A stretch of DNA of 64,000 nucleotides. Origin: Bacteroidales bacterium. Lineage in GTDB: Bacteria > Bacteroidota > Bacteroidia > Bacteroidales > F082. The notes under the pieces were generated by a model. That model searched no databases. It was not told the DNA's origin and saw only the letters and a list, made by a program, of their open reading frames with translations. Each line of letters opens with the position of its first letter. Position 1 is the first letter of the stretch. Below, one piece after another: positions 35,535 through 43,934 of the stretch. The stretch is from positions 82,586 to 146,585 of the forward strand of contig JAGCCO010000013.1 in the NCBI GenBank assembly GCA_017651645.1, given 5' to 3'. The position numbers and the translations under genes are program-made.

Positions 35535-35539
35535 CAAGT

Positions 35540-35590
35540 TTTAATCTTAATCTTTGAATTTTGAATTTTGAATTTTAAATCTTTAAATCC
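35540..35590. repeat. AT-rich repeat in the aspS leader
   Basis: TTGAATTTTGAATTTTGAAT in tandem 8-base units, then TTTTAAATCTTTAAATC. Related words occur before glnA (12613-12680) and before the cyclophilin gene (8682-8728). Confidence 0.7.
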
Positions 35591-35596
35591 GATATT

Positions 35597-37351
35597 ATGT
35601 ACAGAACGCATACTTGTGGCGAACTCCGTCTTGCCGACGCTGGCAAGGAAGTGACATTGGCAGGCTGGGTGCAGCGCGTGCGCGACAAAGGTTCCCTCGT
35701 GTGGATCGACCTCCGCGACCGCTATGGCATTACTCAACTTTTTCTGGATGGCAACAGCGATCCTAAACTCATCGAACAGGCTCGTACCTTCGGCCGCGAA
35801 TTCGTGATCCAGGCCAAAGGCACCGTCATCGAACGCGAATCGAAGAACCCGAACATGCCGACGGGCGACATCGAGCTGAAAGTGAACGCTTTCGCCCTGC
35901 TCAATGGCAGCAAGGTTCCTCCCTTTACCATTGAAGACGTTAGCGACGGCGGCGACGACCTTCGCATGAAATACCGTTACTTGGACATTCGCCGTAACCC
36001 GGTACGCAAGAACCTTGAACTCCGCCACCGTATGGCCATGCTGGTGCGCAACTACCTGAGCAATCTCAACTTCCTCGAGATTGAGACCCCGATGCTCATC
36101 AAGTCTACCCCGGAGGGCGCTCGCGACTTCGTGGTGCCGAGCCGCATGAACCCTGGCGAGTTCTACGCCCTGCCGCAGAGCCCGCAGCAATACAAGCAGC
36201 TGCTGATGGTGGCCGGCATGGACCGCTACTTCCAGATTGTGCGCTGCTTCCGCGATGAGGACCTCCGCGCCGACCGTCAGCCTGAGTTCACGCAAATCGA
36301 CTGCGAGATGTCGTTTGTGGAACAAGAGGACGTGCTGAACACTTTCGAGGGCTTGGCCAAGCACCTCTTCAAGGAGATGAAGGGCCTTGAGTTCGACCAA
36401 TTTCCGCGCATGACCTGGCACGATGCCATGAAATACTACGGCTCCGACAAACCCGATATCCGCTTCGGAATGAAGTTCGTGGAACTCAACGACGTGGTGA
36501 AAGGCAAAGGCTTTGGCCTCTTCGATAATGCTGACCTCGTAGTAGGTATCAATGCTGAGGGCTGCTCGGAATACACCCGTAAGCAACTCGATAGCCTTAC
36601 CGAGTTCGTGAAACGTCCTCAGGTGGGTGCTGGCGGAATGGTCTACATCAAATACAACACCGATGGTACATTCAAGTCGTCGGTTGATAAGTTCTACACG
36701 CCTGAAGACCTGAAGGTTATTGTCGACAAGTTCGGTGCCAAGCCTGGCGACCTGATGCTCATCCTTTGTGGCGAGGCCATGAAGACCCGCGTGCAACTCA
36801 ACGCCTTGCGTCTGGAGATGGGCAACCAACTCGGCCTGCGCAACCCCGATGTGTACGCGCCGCTGTGGGTCATCGACTTCCCGTTGCTCGAATGGGATGA
36901 AGAGACGCAACGCTACTACGCCATGCATCATCCCTTTACCGCACCGAAGCCAGAAGACGAGGCCTTGCTTGACGACCCGACGAAGTGGGGTGACATTCGC
37001 GCCAACGCTTACGACATCGTAATGAACGGCGTGGAGGTCGGTGGTGGCTCCATCCGTATCCACGACCGCACCTTGCAGAACAAGATGTTCCATACCCTCG
37101 GCTTCACTGATGAGAAGGCGCAGGAGCAGTTCGGTTTCCTGATGGGTGCTTTCGAGTATGGTGCTCCGCCTCATGCAGGTCTGGCCTTCGGCTTCGACCG
37201 TCTCTGCTCGCTCTTTGGCGGTGCCGACAGCATCCGCGACTTCATCGCTTTCCCAAAGAACAACGCCGGCCGCGATGTGATGAGCGGCTCGCCTGCGCCG
37301 ATTGCACAGGAGCAACTGGATGAATTGCAGATTGCGCTAAATTTGAAATGA
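35597..37351 (+). CDS. aspS: Aspartate-tRNA ligase
   Basis: A 584-residue class II synthetase that charges tRNA-Asp. The N-terminal OB fold (residues 1-105, with [20 protein letters not shown]) binds the anticodon. Motif 2 [18 protein letters not shown] is at about 218, and motif 3 GLAFGFDRL near 532. The GAD insertion domain lies between. Length is that of bacterial-type AspRS. It opens a run of five plus-strand genes. Confidence 0.97.
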   Translation: MYRTHTCGELRLADAGKEVTLAGWVQRVRDKGSLVWIDLRDRYGITQLFLDGNSDPKLIEQARTFGREFVIQAKGTVIERESKNPNMPTGDIELKVNAFALLNGSKVPPFTIEDVSDGGDDLRMKYRYLDIRRNPVRKNLELRHRMAMLVRNYLSNLNFLEIETPMLIKSTPEGARDFVVPSRMNPGEFYALPQSPQQYKQLLMVAGMDRYFQIVRCFRDEDLRADRQPEFTQIDCEMSFVEQEDVLNTFEGLAKHLFKEMKGLEFDQFPRMTWHDAMKYYGSDKPDIRFGMKFVELNDVVKGKGFGLFDNADLVVGINAEGCSEYTRKQLDSLTEFVKRPQVGAGGMVYIKYNTDGTFKSSVDKFYTPEDLKVIVDKFGAKPGDLMLILCGEAMKTRVQLNALRLEMGNQLGLRNPDVYAPLWVIDFPLLEWDEETQRYYAMHHPFTAPKPEDEALLDDPTKWGDIRANAYDIVMNGVEVGGGSIRIHDRTLQNKMFHTLGFTDEKAQEQFGFLMGAFEYGAPPHAGLAFGFDRLCSLFGGADSIRDFIAFPKNNAGRDVMSGSPAPIAQEQLDELQIALNLK

Positions 37352-37415
37352 TAATGAATTGTAAGGCTGTTATTCGTATGGCAGCTTTGTGGTTATGATA
37401 AAAAGAGATAACATT

Positions 37416-37886
37416 ATGAAAATCAACCTGAAAAAGTATGTAATCGTTCTGTTGGGTGCATTGATGTTAAGTTCCTGCTCAACCGATAAGACTTTGGTCT
37501 CAAAAGGCTCAAAACTTGACAAGTATGAGTATGCCTCTCTTACTCAAGCTAGGAATTCGTTTGGCACGGTGACAGACATCGAAATCGAACCCGGCATATA
37601 CGACGCCGTGGAAGCCACACGTTTACAGATGGTGGGTGAGCGTCGTATCCAAGATCTCTCGGAAGAGCAAAAGGAGAAACTGGTCTTGGTAAAGTATTCT
37701 GCCACCTCAACTGCCAACGAATCAGTGCTCAGTGTTAGCTTTGAGGATTATATGACCGGCAAGGTGGTTTCTTCGTGCCGTGCCTCTAATAGAGGTGCAT
37801 GGACGCGCCAAAGAGACGTGGATAAAGCCATAAGAAAATTACGTTCCCGTATTCTGAAAATATGGGGCACACAACCGAAACAATAA
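37416..37886 (+). CDS. Putative lipoprotein of unknown function
   Basis: A 156-residue exported protein with signal peptide MKINLKKYVIVLLGALMLSSC and a lipobox cysteine near residue 21. The mature part has basic and acidic stretches (RRIQDLSEEQKEKLVLVKYSA) and ends in WGTQPKQ. I do not recognise a family. The ATG at 37416 begins a normal signal peptide, so the longer frame from 37389 is not used. pfkA starts 4 bases after its stop, so they are probably co-transcribed. Confidence 0.78.
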   Translation: MKINLKKYVIVLLGALMLSSCSTDKTLVSKGSKLDKYEYASLTQARNSFGTVTDIEIEPGIYDAVEATRLQMVGERRIQDLSEEQKEKLVLVKYSATSTANESVLSVSFEDYMTGKVVSSCRASNRGAWTRQRDVDKAIRKLRSRILKIWGTQPKQ

Positions 37887-37890
37887 CAAC

Positions 37891-38985
37891 ATGAAAAGAC
37901 TACTCGTATTAACCGGTGGTGGCGATTGCCCAGGTCTCAACGCCGTGATTCGCGCCATCGTTAAGAGAGCCGCCCAAGAGAAAGATTGGGAAGTGCTCGG
38001 CAGCATACAAGCTTACAACGGCATCCTGTGGGAACCCACCGAGGTCGTCAGGCTGACACCAGAGTCGGTGCGCGGTATCCACTTCCGTGGCGGCACTATC
38101 ATCGAGACTACCAACAAAGGCGGCCCGTTCAACTGGCCTATCAAGAACGCCGACGGTACTTGGACCACTGTGGACCGCAGCGATGAGATGCTCCGCAAGC
38201 TGCAATACATGGGCATCGACGCGGTCATCAGCATAGGTGGCGACGGCTCGCAGCGTATCTCACAGAAGCTCTACGAGAAGGGCTTGAATATCATCGGCGT
38301 GCCCAAGACCATCGACAACGATCTGTCCTCCACGGAATGCACTTTCGGCTTCCAAACCGCTGTGCAGATTGCTACCGAGGCTGTGGACAAGCTCGTAACT
38401 ACTGCTGCCTCGCACAACCGTGTCTTCGTCCTTGAAGTCATGGGGCGCGATGCGGGTTGGATTGCCTTGCATTCCGCTATTGCTGGCGGCGCTGAGGTGT
38501 GCCTCTTGCCCGAGTTCCCTTATGACATCAATGTGGTGAAGGCTCGTTTGGAGCAGCGTTTCCATCATGACCGTGGCTTTGCCGTGGTGGTGGCTTCGGA
38601 AGGTGCGCGCCCCAAGGATGGCCAGCAGGTGTATGAGATCAGCACCGAGGTTGGCTACGAGAATAAAAAGCTGGGCGGCATCGGACGTCGTTTCATAGAG
38701 GAGATGAAGGCGGCAGGTTTCACCCATGACATGCGCGAAACCACCTTGGGTCACTTACAGCGCGGTGGCGTGCCGATTGCCTACGACCGAGTGCTCAGCG
38801 CTGAGTTCGGCGTGAAGGCCTTCGAGATGGTGCTCAACAAGCAGTTTGGCCAAATGGTGGCTTACCATCATCCCGACTTGGTGGCTGTTTCGCTTAAGGA
38901 AGCCATCTCCAAACCCAACCTCGTCACCATTGACAGCGATTTGGTGAATACGGCTAAGGGCTTGAATATCTCGTTGGGAATCTGA
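37891..38985 (+). CDS. pfkA: 6-phosphofructokinase (group III signature)
   Basis: A 364-residue PfkA-superfamily kinase that makes fructose-1,6-bisphosphate. Substrate-binding landmarks are LTGGGDCPGLNAVIR at the N-terminus, GGDGS near 116 and PKTIDND near 139. The combination of glycine in GGDGS with lysine in PKTIDND differs from classic ATP enzymes (PGTIDND) and from PPi enzymes (GGDD with PKTIDND). The phosphoryl donor is therefore uncertain, with ATP more likely by analogy to actinobacterial enzymes. It follows the lipoprotein gene by 4 bases. Confidence 0.94.
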   Translation: MKRLLVLTGGGDCPGLNAVIRAIVKRAAQEKDWEVLGSIQAYNGILWEPTEVVRLTPESVRGIHFRGGTIIETTNKGGPFNWPIKNADGTWTTVDRSDEMLRKLQYMGIDAVISIGGDGSQRISQKLYEKGLNIIGVPKTIDNDLSSTECTFGFQTAVQIATEAVDKLVTTAASHNRVFVLEVMGRDAGWIALHSAIAGGAEVCLLPEFPYDINVVKARLEQRFHHDRGFAVVVASEGARPKDGQQVYEISTEVGYENKKLGGIGRRFIEEMKAAGFTHDMRETTLGHLQRGGVPIAYDRVLSAEFGVKAFEMVLNKQFGQMVAYHHPDLVAVSLKEAISKPNLVTIDSDLVNTAKGLNISLGI

Positions 38986-39004
38986 GGACTTTGCGACTGC
39001 ATCC

Positions 39005-39646
39005 ATGGCGAAGAACAAGTTTTATGTGGTGTGGATTGGCCATGCCCCTGGTGTCTATGACAGTTGGGAAGTTTGTCAGAAGGCAATTGAGGGCTTCAAG
39101 GGTGCCAAATACAAAGGTTTTCCTGACCGTTTGAGTGCCGAGACAGCTTTCCAGGAAGGTCCCGACAACTATTGGGGTAAGGATGTGGCACCCACCATTG
39201 ACCTCTCGAAAGCAAAGGAACAACCTGTCAGTCCCTCCATCGCTGTGGATGCAGCCTGTGCTGGCAATCCAGGAAAGATGGAGTATCAGGGTGTCTTTGT
39301 CGATTTCGGCACGCAACCTGCCACAACGGTCAACTTGTTCAAGAGTCCTGTCTTTGAGAACGGCACCAACAACATTGGTGAGTTTTTGGCCATCGTGCAC
39401 GCCTTGGCTTGGATGAAGCAGAAACATATCCAATATCCCATTTACAGTGATTCGGTCAATGCCCAGAAGTGGATCCGAGAAAAGAAATGCAAGACTAAGC
39501 TTGAGCCCAACGCTAAAAACGCATATCTTTTTGAACTCATCGCACGTGCCGAGAAATGGCTGAATGAAAACGCCATTGAGATGCCGATTTTGAAGTGGAA
39601 GACGGAAATTTGGGGTGAAATTCCCGCCGATTTTGGTAGGAAATGA
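39005..39646 (+). CDS. rnhA: Ribonuclease H1-type enzyme with viroplasmin domain
   Basis: A 213-residue protein. The N-terminal viroplasmin-like RNA/DNA hybrid-binding domain has FYVVWIGHAPGVYDSWEVCQ. The RNase H fold follows with catalytic acidic residues in AVDAACAGNPG, NIGEF, YSDSVNA and a final ADFGRK. It degrades RNA in RNA-DNA hybrids. All four acidic positions are visible. It starts 19 bases after pfkA and belongs to the same plus-strand run. Confidence 0.9.
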   Translation: MAKNKFYVVWIGHAPGVYDSWEVCQKAIEGFKGAKYKGFPDRLSAETAFQEGPDNYWGKDVAPTIDLSKAKEQPVSPSIAVDAACAGNPGKMEYQGVFVDFGTQPATTVNLFKSPVFENGTNNIGEFLAIVHALAWMKQKHIQYPIYSDSVNAQKWIREKKCKTKLEPNAKNAYLFELIARAEKWLNENAIEMPILKWKTEIWGEIPADFGRK

Positions 39647-39685
39647 AAAATAGTCTTACTTTTACCGCCTAAAACTTGTCAAGGA

Positions 39686-40426
39686 ATGCTGAAATATGAC
39701 TCATATTATTTCCAATGCCCGCATTGCCAGGCTTGGCTCGAAGGTCGCATCCTGAAGGCCGAGATGGTCAATCAGGCTATCTTGTATTCCGATGGCAAGG
39801 TGCTCAACGACAACTTGATCACCACGAGGCAGAAGATGATCATGTGTCCTTCATGTGGCCATGTCTTTTGGGTGGAGGATCCAAAAGAGCCGTTCATCAC
39901 CTTTGAAAAACCCGATGCTGAAGTGTATTCCTGGAACACCTGGCGTTTCTTTGGCATCAGTTTTTCCGACAACAAAGGCAAGCTGGCATTAATCAACCAC
40001 TACAAGACGTTTTTGAAAAAGGCGCATTACGAACCCAAAAACGAGATATACCTGCGCCGTTTCCTTTGGTGGGCCTACAATGACTTGCACCGTAACCATC
40101 AATATGTGCGTTTGAAGTATTTCCTTAATGGCTTCATGAGTTTCGGCGTATGGCATTGCAACCGTCGGATGCTTTTGGAAGGCGAGAAGCTATTCATCAA
40201 GAACATCAAGGACTTCAATGACAATTTGAAGCGGCTTCTTGCTTTGCTTGAGAAGCATCCTGACGAGCAAATCGACCTTGAGTTGCCAGAAATCTATCGT
40301 GAGTTACGCCAGTTCGACAAGGTGAAGGAACTCTTGGAAAAAACAGGAAGCCGCACCCACTTCACCAACGAGATGTTGCGTCATTCCAAGTGGAAAGACT
40401 CGCGGGTGTTTATGGTTTCGGGATAA
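39686..40426 (+). CDS. Zinc-ribbon protein of unknown function
   Basis: A 246-residue cytosolic protein. Two cysteine pairs, CPHC near residue 11 and CPSC near 55, form a likely zinc ribbon. The remainder is helical, with FLKKAHYEPKNEIYLRRFLWWAYND and a C-terminal part that could be repeat-like. I cannot name a family. A TACTTTTA sequence about 27 bases upstream is a near-match to the -7 box. A strong bidirectional terminator starts at the stop codon. Confidence 0.75.
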   Translation: MLKYDSYYFQCPHCQAWLEGRILKAEMVNQAILYSDGKVLNDNLITTRQKMIMCPSCGHVFWVEDPKEPFITFEKPDAEVYSWNTWRFFGISFSDNKGKLALINHYKTFLKKAHYEPKNEIYLRRFLWWAYNDLHRNHQYVRLKYFLNGFMSFGVWHCNRRMLLEGEKLFIKNIKDFNDNLKRLLALLEKHPDEQIDLELPEIYRELRQFDKVKELLEKTGSRTHFTNEMLRHSKWKDSRVFMVSG

Positions 40427-40461
40427 AAAAACGAGGACTGTATAAATGGTCCTCGTTTTTT
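40425..40461. terminator. Bidirectional terminator between convergent genes
   Basis: A 10-base stem AAACGAGGAC/GTCCTCGTTT with a 10-base loop, flanked by A and T runs. It serves the zinc-ribbon gene on plus and the lipoprotein gene on minus. Confidence 0.88.
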
Positions 40462-40485
40462 ATTCGTTATTAGAGTTGTCTTGAT

Positions 40486-40902
40486 TTAGTTGCCGCTTCC
40501 ACCGCCACCGCCAACATGCCACGTATTATGGATACCTCCATCATTACCATGTAATATGTAGGTGATACGATGTTTGTGACGACGCCCTTCGGCCGCATAT
40601 GGACAAAACGGTCCCACATAAGCACTAAGGCAATCATCAGTGTCAAAATTGTAATGATCGGGGCTTTCAGAACCAAACCCAAACCAATGCCAATGGTCAT
40701 CAGATTCACCAATAGGATAAACCGGTTGTTCGCAATAAGGACACAAAAAGTAATAGTCATCGCGATCCATTGTAACATAAGTCACGACGCTAGGTGTCGA
40801 ATCAGCATTGCTATCATTTTTCTTGCATGAATTGAGGCTCAATGCAGAAGTGATAAACAAACTTGCCACCAAAACGGACAGTAGTAATCTTTTCTTCATC
40901 AT
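40486..40902 (-). CDS. Small lipoprotein with CPYC motif
   Basis: A 138-residue predicted lipoprotein with signal peptide ending LSLNSC (cysteine near residue 26). The mature protein is rich in aspartate, histidine and tyrosine, with CPYCEQPVYP (near 54) and a second cysteine in GPFCPYA. A metal-binding site is plausible. It ends in a glycine tail GGGGGSGN. I do not recognise a family. The ATG at 40899, one codon later, is an alternative start. Its upstream 170 bases are very AT-rich, with no clear gene. Confidence 0.7.
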   Translation of the reverse strand: MMKKRLLLSVLVASLFITSALSLNSCKKNDSNADSTPSVVTYVTMDRDDYYFLCPYCEQPVYPIGESDDHWHWFGFGSESPDHYNFDTDDCLSAYVGPFCPYAAEGRRHKHRITYILHGNDGGIHNTWHVGGGGGSGN

Positions 40903-41075
40903 AGTTTTAATGTTTTTGTTTATTATTCTTATTTTATTCTCTATATCACTGAATATAAACCCTCTACAAATACAATTGCACGGATTTTTACTTATTTAAC
41001 GCTGCAAAGATAAGTATATTTTTATAACCAATGTCATTTTTTTTGTTTTTTTGTTCAGTTGAACAACAATTACTA

Positions 41076-41840
41076 TTAATATAGATATTTTTTGCCCAGA
41101 AGATTAAATTGGAGACAAAGTCCTGCGTTTAAATACTTGAAGTCTTTTAAACTTGCCTGTAATCGTATATGTTGCCATAATAAGACGTCCATACCTGTTA
41201 GGAATTCATTGCCAGTGTATTCGACAATGATTCTGCCTTGAGGGAAAAAAGCCGGCCTAAAGGTGATGCCGCCCACAATTCCATTCCATTTGGAATTATA
41301 ACCTCTGTAAAAATGACGATAGGAGAGCGTCACACCTAAAATGTTATCCGAGAAATTAAAATGTTTGGTTGCGGCGATATACAAATTTGTATAATACAAT
41401 TGTACATCAGGCTTGTTCCTATAGAAAGCGGCTGTCCAAACATCGTTACATCCAATGGCTACTGCCGGATGGTATTTTCCCTCCTTAATTGGCAGGATTT
41501 TTACCGAAGCATAACGGTCTTTACTCCATTGGATGTTGCCTTGTTGGTCTTTGCTTCTGATCCGTTCCGTGCAGACATAACTCATTTCAAGCCAGCTGAA
41601 AGGAGTAAGCGAAAGGTAATAGTCAAAAGTGTTGTACTTTTCTCCTTGGAAAAGAAAACCCTTATCGGGCATCATGTTTTTGTTGAGATAATGCGCCCCT
41701 ATAAAAGCATCTCCTTCGTGATTCATCTCGGCTGATGGGATATGAATCAGTCCTGACATGCCAGTATATTGTTGGCCATTTCCCGCAAAAGGGAGAAGCC
41801 ATAAGGCTATTATTGCAATTATAGTATTAATGTGCTTCAT
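41076..41840 (-). CDS. YjbH-like outer-membrane protein (second of pair)
   Basis: A 254-residue exported protein with signal peptide ending GNGQQ. The mature start YTGMSGLIHIPSAEMNHEGDAFIG, alternating beta-strand pattern and aromatic strand ends (FRPAFFPQGRIIVEYTGNEF) fit YjbH-type beta-barrels. Those have been linked to exopolysaccharide secretion in Proteobacteria; here the role is inferred. It follows its neighbour by 11 bases and is more AT-rich than most of the window, perhaps through transfer. Confidence 0.68.
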   Translation of the reverse strand: MKHINTIIAIIALWLLPFAGNGQQYTGMSGLIHIPSAEMNHEGDAFIGAHYLNKNMMPDKGFLFQGEKYNTFDYYLSLTPFSWLEMSYVCTERIRSKDQQGNIQWSKDRYASVKILPIKEGKYHPAVAIGCNDVWTAAFYRNKPDVQLYYTNLYIAATKHFNFSDNILGVTLSYRHFYRGYNSKWNGIVGGITFRPAFFPQGRIIVEYTGNEFLTGMDVLLWQHIRLQASLKDFKYLNAGLCLQFNLLGKKYLY

Positions 41841-41851
41841 GTCTTAATCTA

Positions 41852-42751
41852 TTACTTTTTAATAATGAAATCAGGTTTCATAGTATGGCTGCCCCATTGA
41901 AGCAAATCACGGCTAAACCAGCCATCACGTTCGTTTTCTTCAGGATCAGTACGATACATCCTGTTAGAGAAGTTATGGTACATCACGGTATAAGACATAC
42001 GGAAGTTGGAAGCAGGCCTGAAATTAACCATCCTGTGTTTACGTTGATATGGGGGCAGAGCAATGACAAATCTAAACCCTCCATCAAATCCCTCTAATTT
42101 ACTCCATCGGCTATAGACGGAAACAGTGGTGTGGTTGAAGTGCCTCATAGCTTCTACTTCGCAGCCAAAATCTTGAAAATAATATCTCCCTATTACACCT
42201 CTGAATTGGGTGTTCCACTTTGACAGATAGAAATCGCCTCCTATAGTTCCAACAAAACGATTCATTGAATTGATCGACCAAACAGGGTTCAAAATCATTG
42301 TGCCAACACAACCGGCTTGTCCTTCGAAGGCGAACCATTTGCACAAGGGGAGAAATGCTTTCAAATCTACACCATAACTGTTCATGCTAAAAATCCCTGT
42401 ACTGGCTTTGAGGTATAAGTTACCAAGACGAAGTTCTTTGCTAAGATCAAGAATATTAAGTTGAACATACTTATTGTTTTCGCCATATTGGTTAATAATT
42501 GGTAAAAGGACTTGCCCTGATAGTTGCCAGTGGTTGCCCATATTCCACTTGAAGCCTGGAGTCAGGCGAATCAAGTATTCGTACTGGGTGTTGAAATTAA
42601 TGTCTCTGAAGTTAAAATCCACACCCGAAAAAAGATCTAGACTACGAGTGTTGGTTTGCCCTATTGCTCTAGGTTGACCTGTCCAAAGGAACAAGAACAA
42701 AAGCATAACTATCAAGGAGCGATATTTGATTGAAGCGTACCGTTGAAACAT
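41852..42751 (-). CDS. YjbH-like outer-membrane protein (first of pair)
   Basis: A 299-residue exported protein. The hydrophobic N-terminus (SLIVMLLFLFLWTG) is a signal peptide, and the rest is alternating beta-strands ending in SRDLLQWGSHTMKPDFIIKK. GFRFVIALPPYQRKHRMVNFRPASNFRMSY resembles conserved YjbH strands. It is probably in the outer membrane and functions with the downstream partner. A TACTTTTG box lies 24 bases upstream. Family assignment is moderate. Confidence 0.65.
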   Translation of the reverse strand: MFQRYASIKYRSLIVMLLFLFLWTGQPRAIGQTNTRSLDLFSGVDFNFRDINFNTQYEYLIRLTPGFKWNMGNHWQLSGQVLLPIINQYGENNKYVQLNILDLSKELRLGNLYLKASTGIFSMNSYGVDLKAFLPLCKWFAFEGQAGCVGTMILNPVWSINSMNRFVGTIGGDFYLSKWNTQFRGVIGRYYFQDFGCEVEAMRHFNHTTVSVYSRWSKLEGFDGGFRFVIALPPYQRKHRMVNFRPASNFRMSYTVMYHNFSNRMYRTDPEENERDGWFSRDLLQWGSHTMKPDFIIKK

Positions 42752-42775
42752 TGCTGTTGTTTATTGTTAATGCTG

Positions 42776-42783
42776 CAAAAGTA
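42776..42783 (-). promoter_or_regulatory. -7 box of the YjbH-like pair
   Basis: TACTTTTG on the minus strand, 24 bases before the ATG at 42751. Confidence 0.6.
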
Positions 42784-42822
42784 GGAAAAAATCCGAAATA
42801 CAACCTTGTGTATTAATAATTT

Positions 42823-42854
42823 TGTAGAGACGATGAAGATACACCGTCTCTACA
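42823..42854. repeat. TGTAGAGACG...CGTCTCTACA hairpin
   Basis: Exact 10-base arms with a 12-base middle that itself contains TG and CA pairs. It shares the outer GTAGAGACG with the palindrome at 12226-12253. It lies between the ssb genes and the YjbH-like pair. Confidence 0.85.
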
Positions 42855-42924
42855 TTTTAGTTTTTAGCAACCCACCTCAAGCAGATTAATACTTATAAAG
42901 CGGTAGGAGACAGAAGTGAAGGAA

Positions 42925-43266
42925 TTAAGATTCCTTTTCCCAATCGATCAGGAACAAGTCGTTGACCCAGACTTCGGTGACGGAATGTCGCTGACCCTTA
43001 TCGTCGGTCCATTCGTTGTTACGGAGGCTGCCGTCGATGGCAATCCGCTTGCCTTTCTTCACGTTCTTCTCAACGCGATCGGCGATGGGACCCCAAGCGA
43101 TGATGGGGAACCACTGGGTGTCGTTGACCCATTCTCCGTTGGCGTTCTTTTTGTTTTCCGTTACAGCAAGACTGAAACGTGCTTTCTTGCTGTTGTTGAA
43201 GGTCTTGATTTCAGGTTCTGCACCCGGGCGGCCAATCAGCATGACCGAATTTCTCATTGTACTCAT
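42925..43266 (-). CDS. ssb: Short single-stranded DNA-binding protein (downstream copy)
   Basis: A 113-residue OB-fold protein that coats single-stranded DNA. NSVMLIGRPGAEPE, ARFSLAVTE, WFPIIAWGPIADRVEKNVKKGKRIAIDGSLRNNEW are the SSB core. It ends right after the core at LIDWEKES and lacks the acidic C-terminal tail (DDxxPF) that recruits partner proteins in most bacterial SSBs. It lies 34 bases after a paralog with which it shares an identical 58-base start, so it arose by tandem duplication. Confidence 0.9.
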   Translation of the reverse strand: MSTMRNSVMLIGRPGAEPEIKTFNNSKKARFSLAVTENKKNANGEWVNDTQWFPIIAWGPIADRVEKNVKKGKRIAIDGSLRNNEWTDDKGQRHSVTEVWVNDLFLIDWEKES

Positions 43267-43300
43267 GATTGTGTGTGTTTAAGTGTTAATAATAAGGTGA

Positions 43301-43651
43301 TTAGTTGTTTTGTTCTTTTCCCCAGTCCAGGAGGATGAAGTTGTTCAGATGGATCTCTGTCGACAGATGGCGTTGGCCGTTCTTGTCGGTCCATTCTTTG
43401 TTGCGCAAAGCGCCATCTATTGCGATGCGCTTGCCTTTCTTCACAGCGAGCGCGACGCGCTCAGCAGTCTTGTCCCATGCCACTACGGTAAACCACTGCG
43501 TGTCTTTCACTTGTTCGTGGTTGGCGTTGCGGCGCGTTTCGTTCACGGCGAGATTGAAGCGCGTGACGATGCGGTTGTCGTTGAAGGTTCTCGTTTCAGG
43601 TTCTGCACCCGGGCGGCCAATCAGCATGACCGAATTTCTCATTGTACTCAT
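43301..43651 (-). CDS. ssb: Short single-stranded DNA-binding protein (upstream copy)
   Basis: A 116-residue SSB-core protein, paralog of the next gene. The first 19 codons are identical at DNA level, while the rest differs (WFTVVAWDKTAERVALAVKK). It too lacks an acidic tail, ending LLDWGKEQNN. One of the pair may be a specialised SSB, and the main replicative SSB with a tail may lie elsewhere. No clean TAnnTTTG box precedes it; a TTACTTTG near-match is at about 43742-43749. The intergenic region to hydF contains direct repeats. Confidence 0.9.
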   Translation of the reverse strand: MSTMRNSVMLIGRPGAEPETRTFNDNRIVTRFNLAVNETRRNANHEQVKDTQWFTVVAWDKTAERVALAVKKGKRIAIDGALRNKEWTDKNGQRHLSTEIHLNNFILLDWGKEQNN

Positions 43652-43775
43652 AATGTGTGTGTGTTTAGTAATTATTGAATAAGTTTAATTTGTTGTGTCG
43701 CTCTTCTTGGCAAGTTGCCCTTCCAATCGGTTTGACGATGCAAAGTAACAACACTTGTCAAGACTAAGCCGTTGA

Positions 43776-43822
43776 ACAAACGTTTGTAGTCGACTGTAAT
43801 CGTTTGTTGTCGTTTGTTGTCG
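43776..43822. promoter_or_regulatory. CGTTTGTTGT direct repeats, possible operator
   Basis: CGTTTGTAGTCG at 43781, CGTTTGTTGT at 43801 and again at 43811: starts are 20 and 10 bases apart, matching helical turns. The first copy forms the perfect palindrome ACAAACGTTTGT (43776-43787). It lies between divergent ssb and hydF. A regulator-binding role is inferred. Confidence 0.45.
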
Positions 43823-43879
43823 GATATATTGTTTGTTTTCAATCGATTAAGTTTTTTACTTTTTTCCACAACTTTTTAT

Positions 43880-43887
43880 TATTTTTG
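43880..43887 (+). promoter_or_regulatory. -7 box of hydF
   Basis: TATTTTTG, 47 bases before the ATG at 43935. Confidence 0.6.
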
Positions 43888-43934
43888 CATCAAAATCGTA
43901 GATTCGACGTAATCAAATTGAAAAACAACGGATA

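Noticed and set aside
35492..37315. A 607-codon open frame antisense to aspS
   Set aside because: It lies entirely over aspS in reverse and its translation is histidine-, valine- and glutamate-rich low-quality sequence. aspS has all synthetase motifs; the reverse frame is a by-product of its codon bias.
40470..40778. A 102-codon frame overlapping the CPYC lipoprotein
   Set aside because: It is in another frame of the same strand, hydrophobic by chance, and lies across the lipoprotein gene that has a proper signal peptide.
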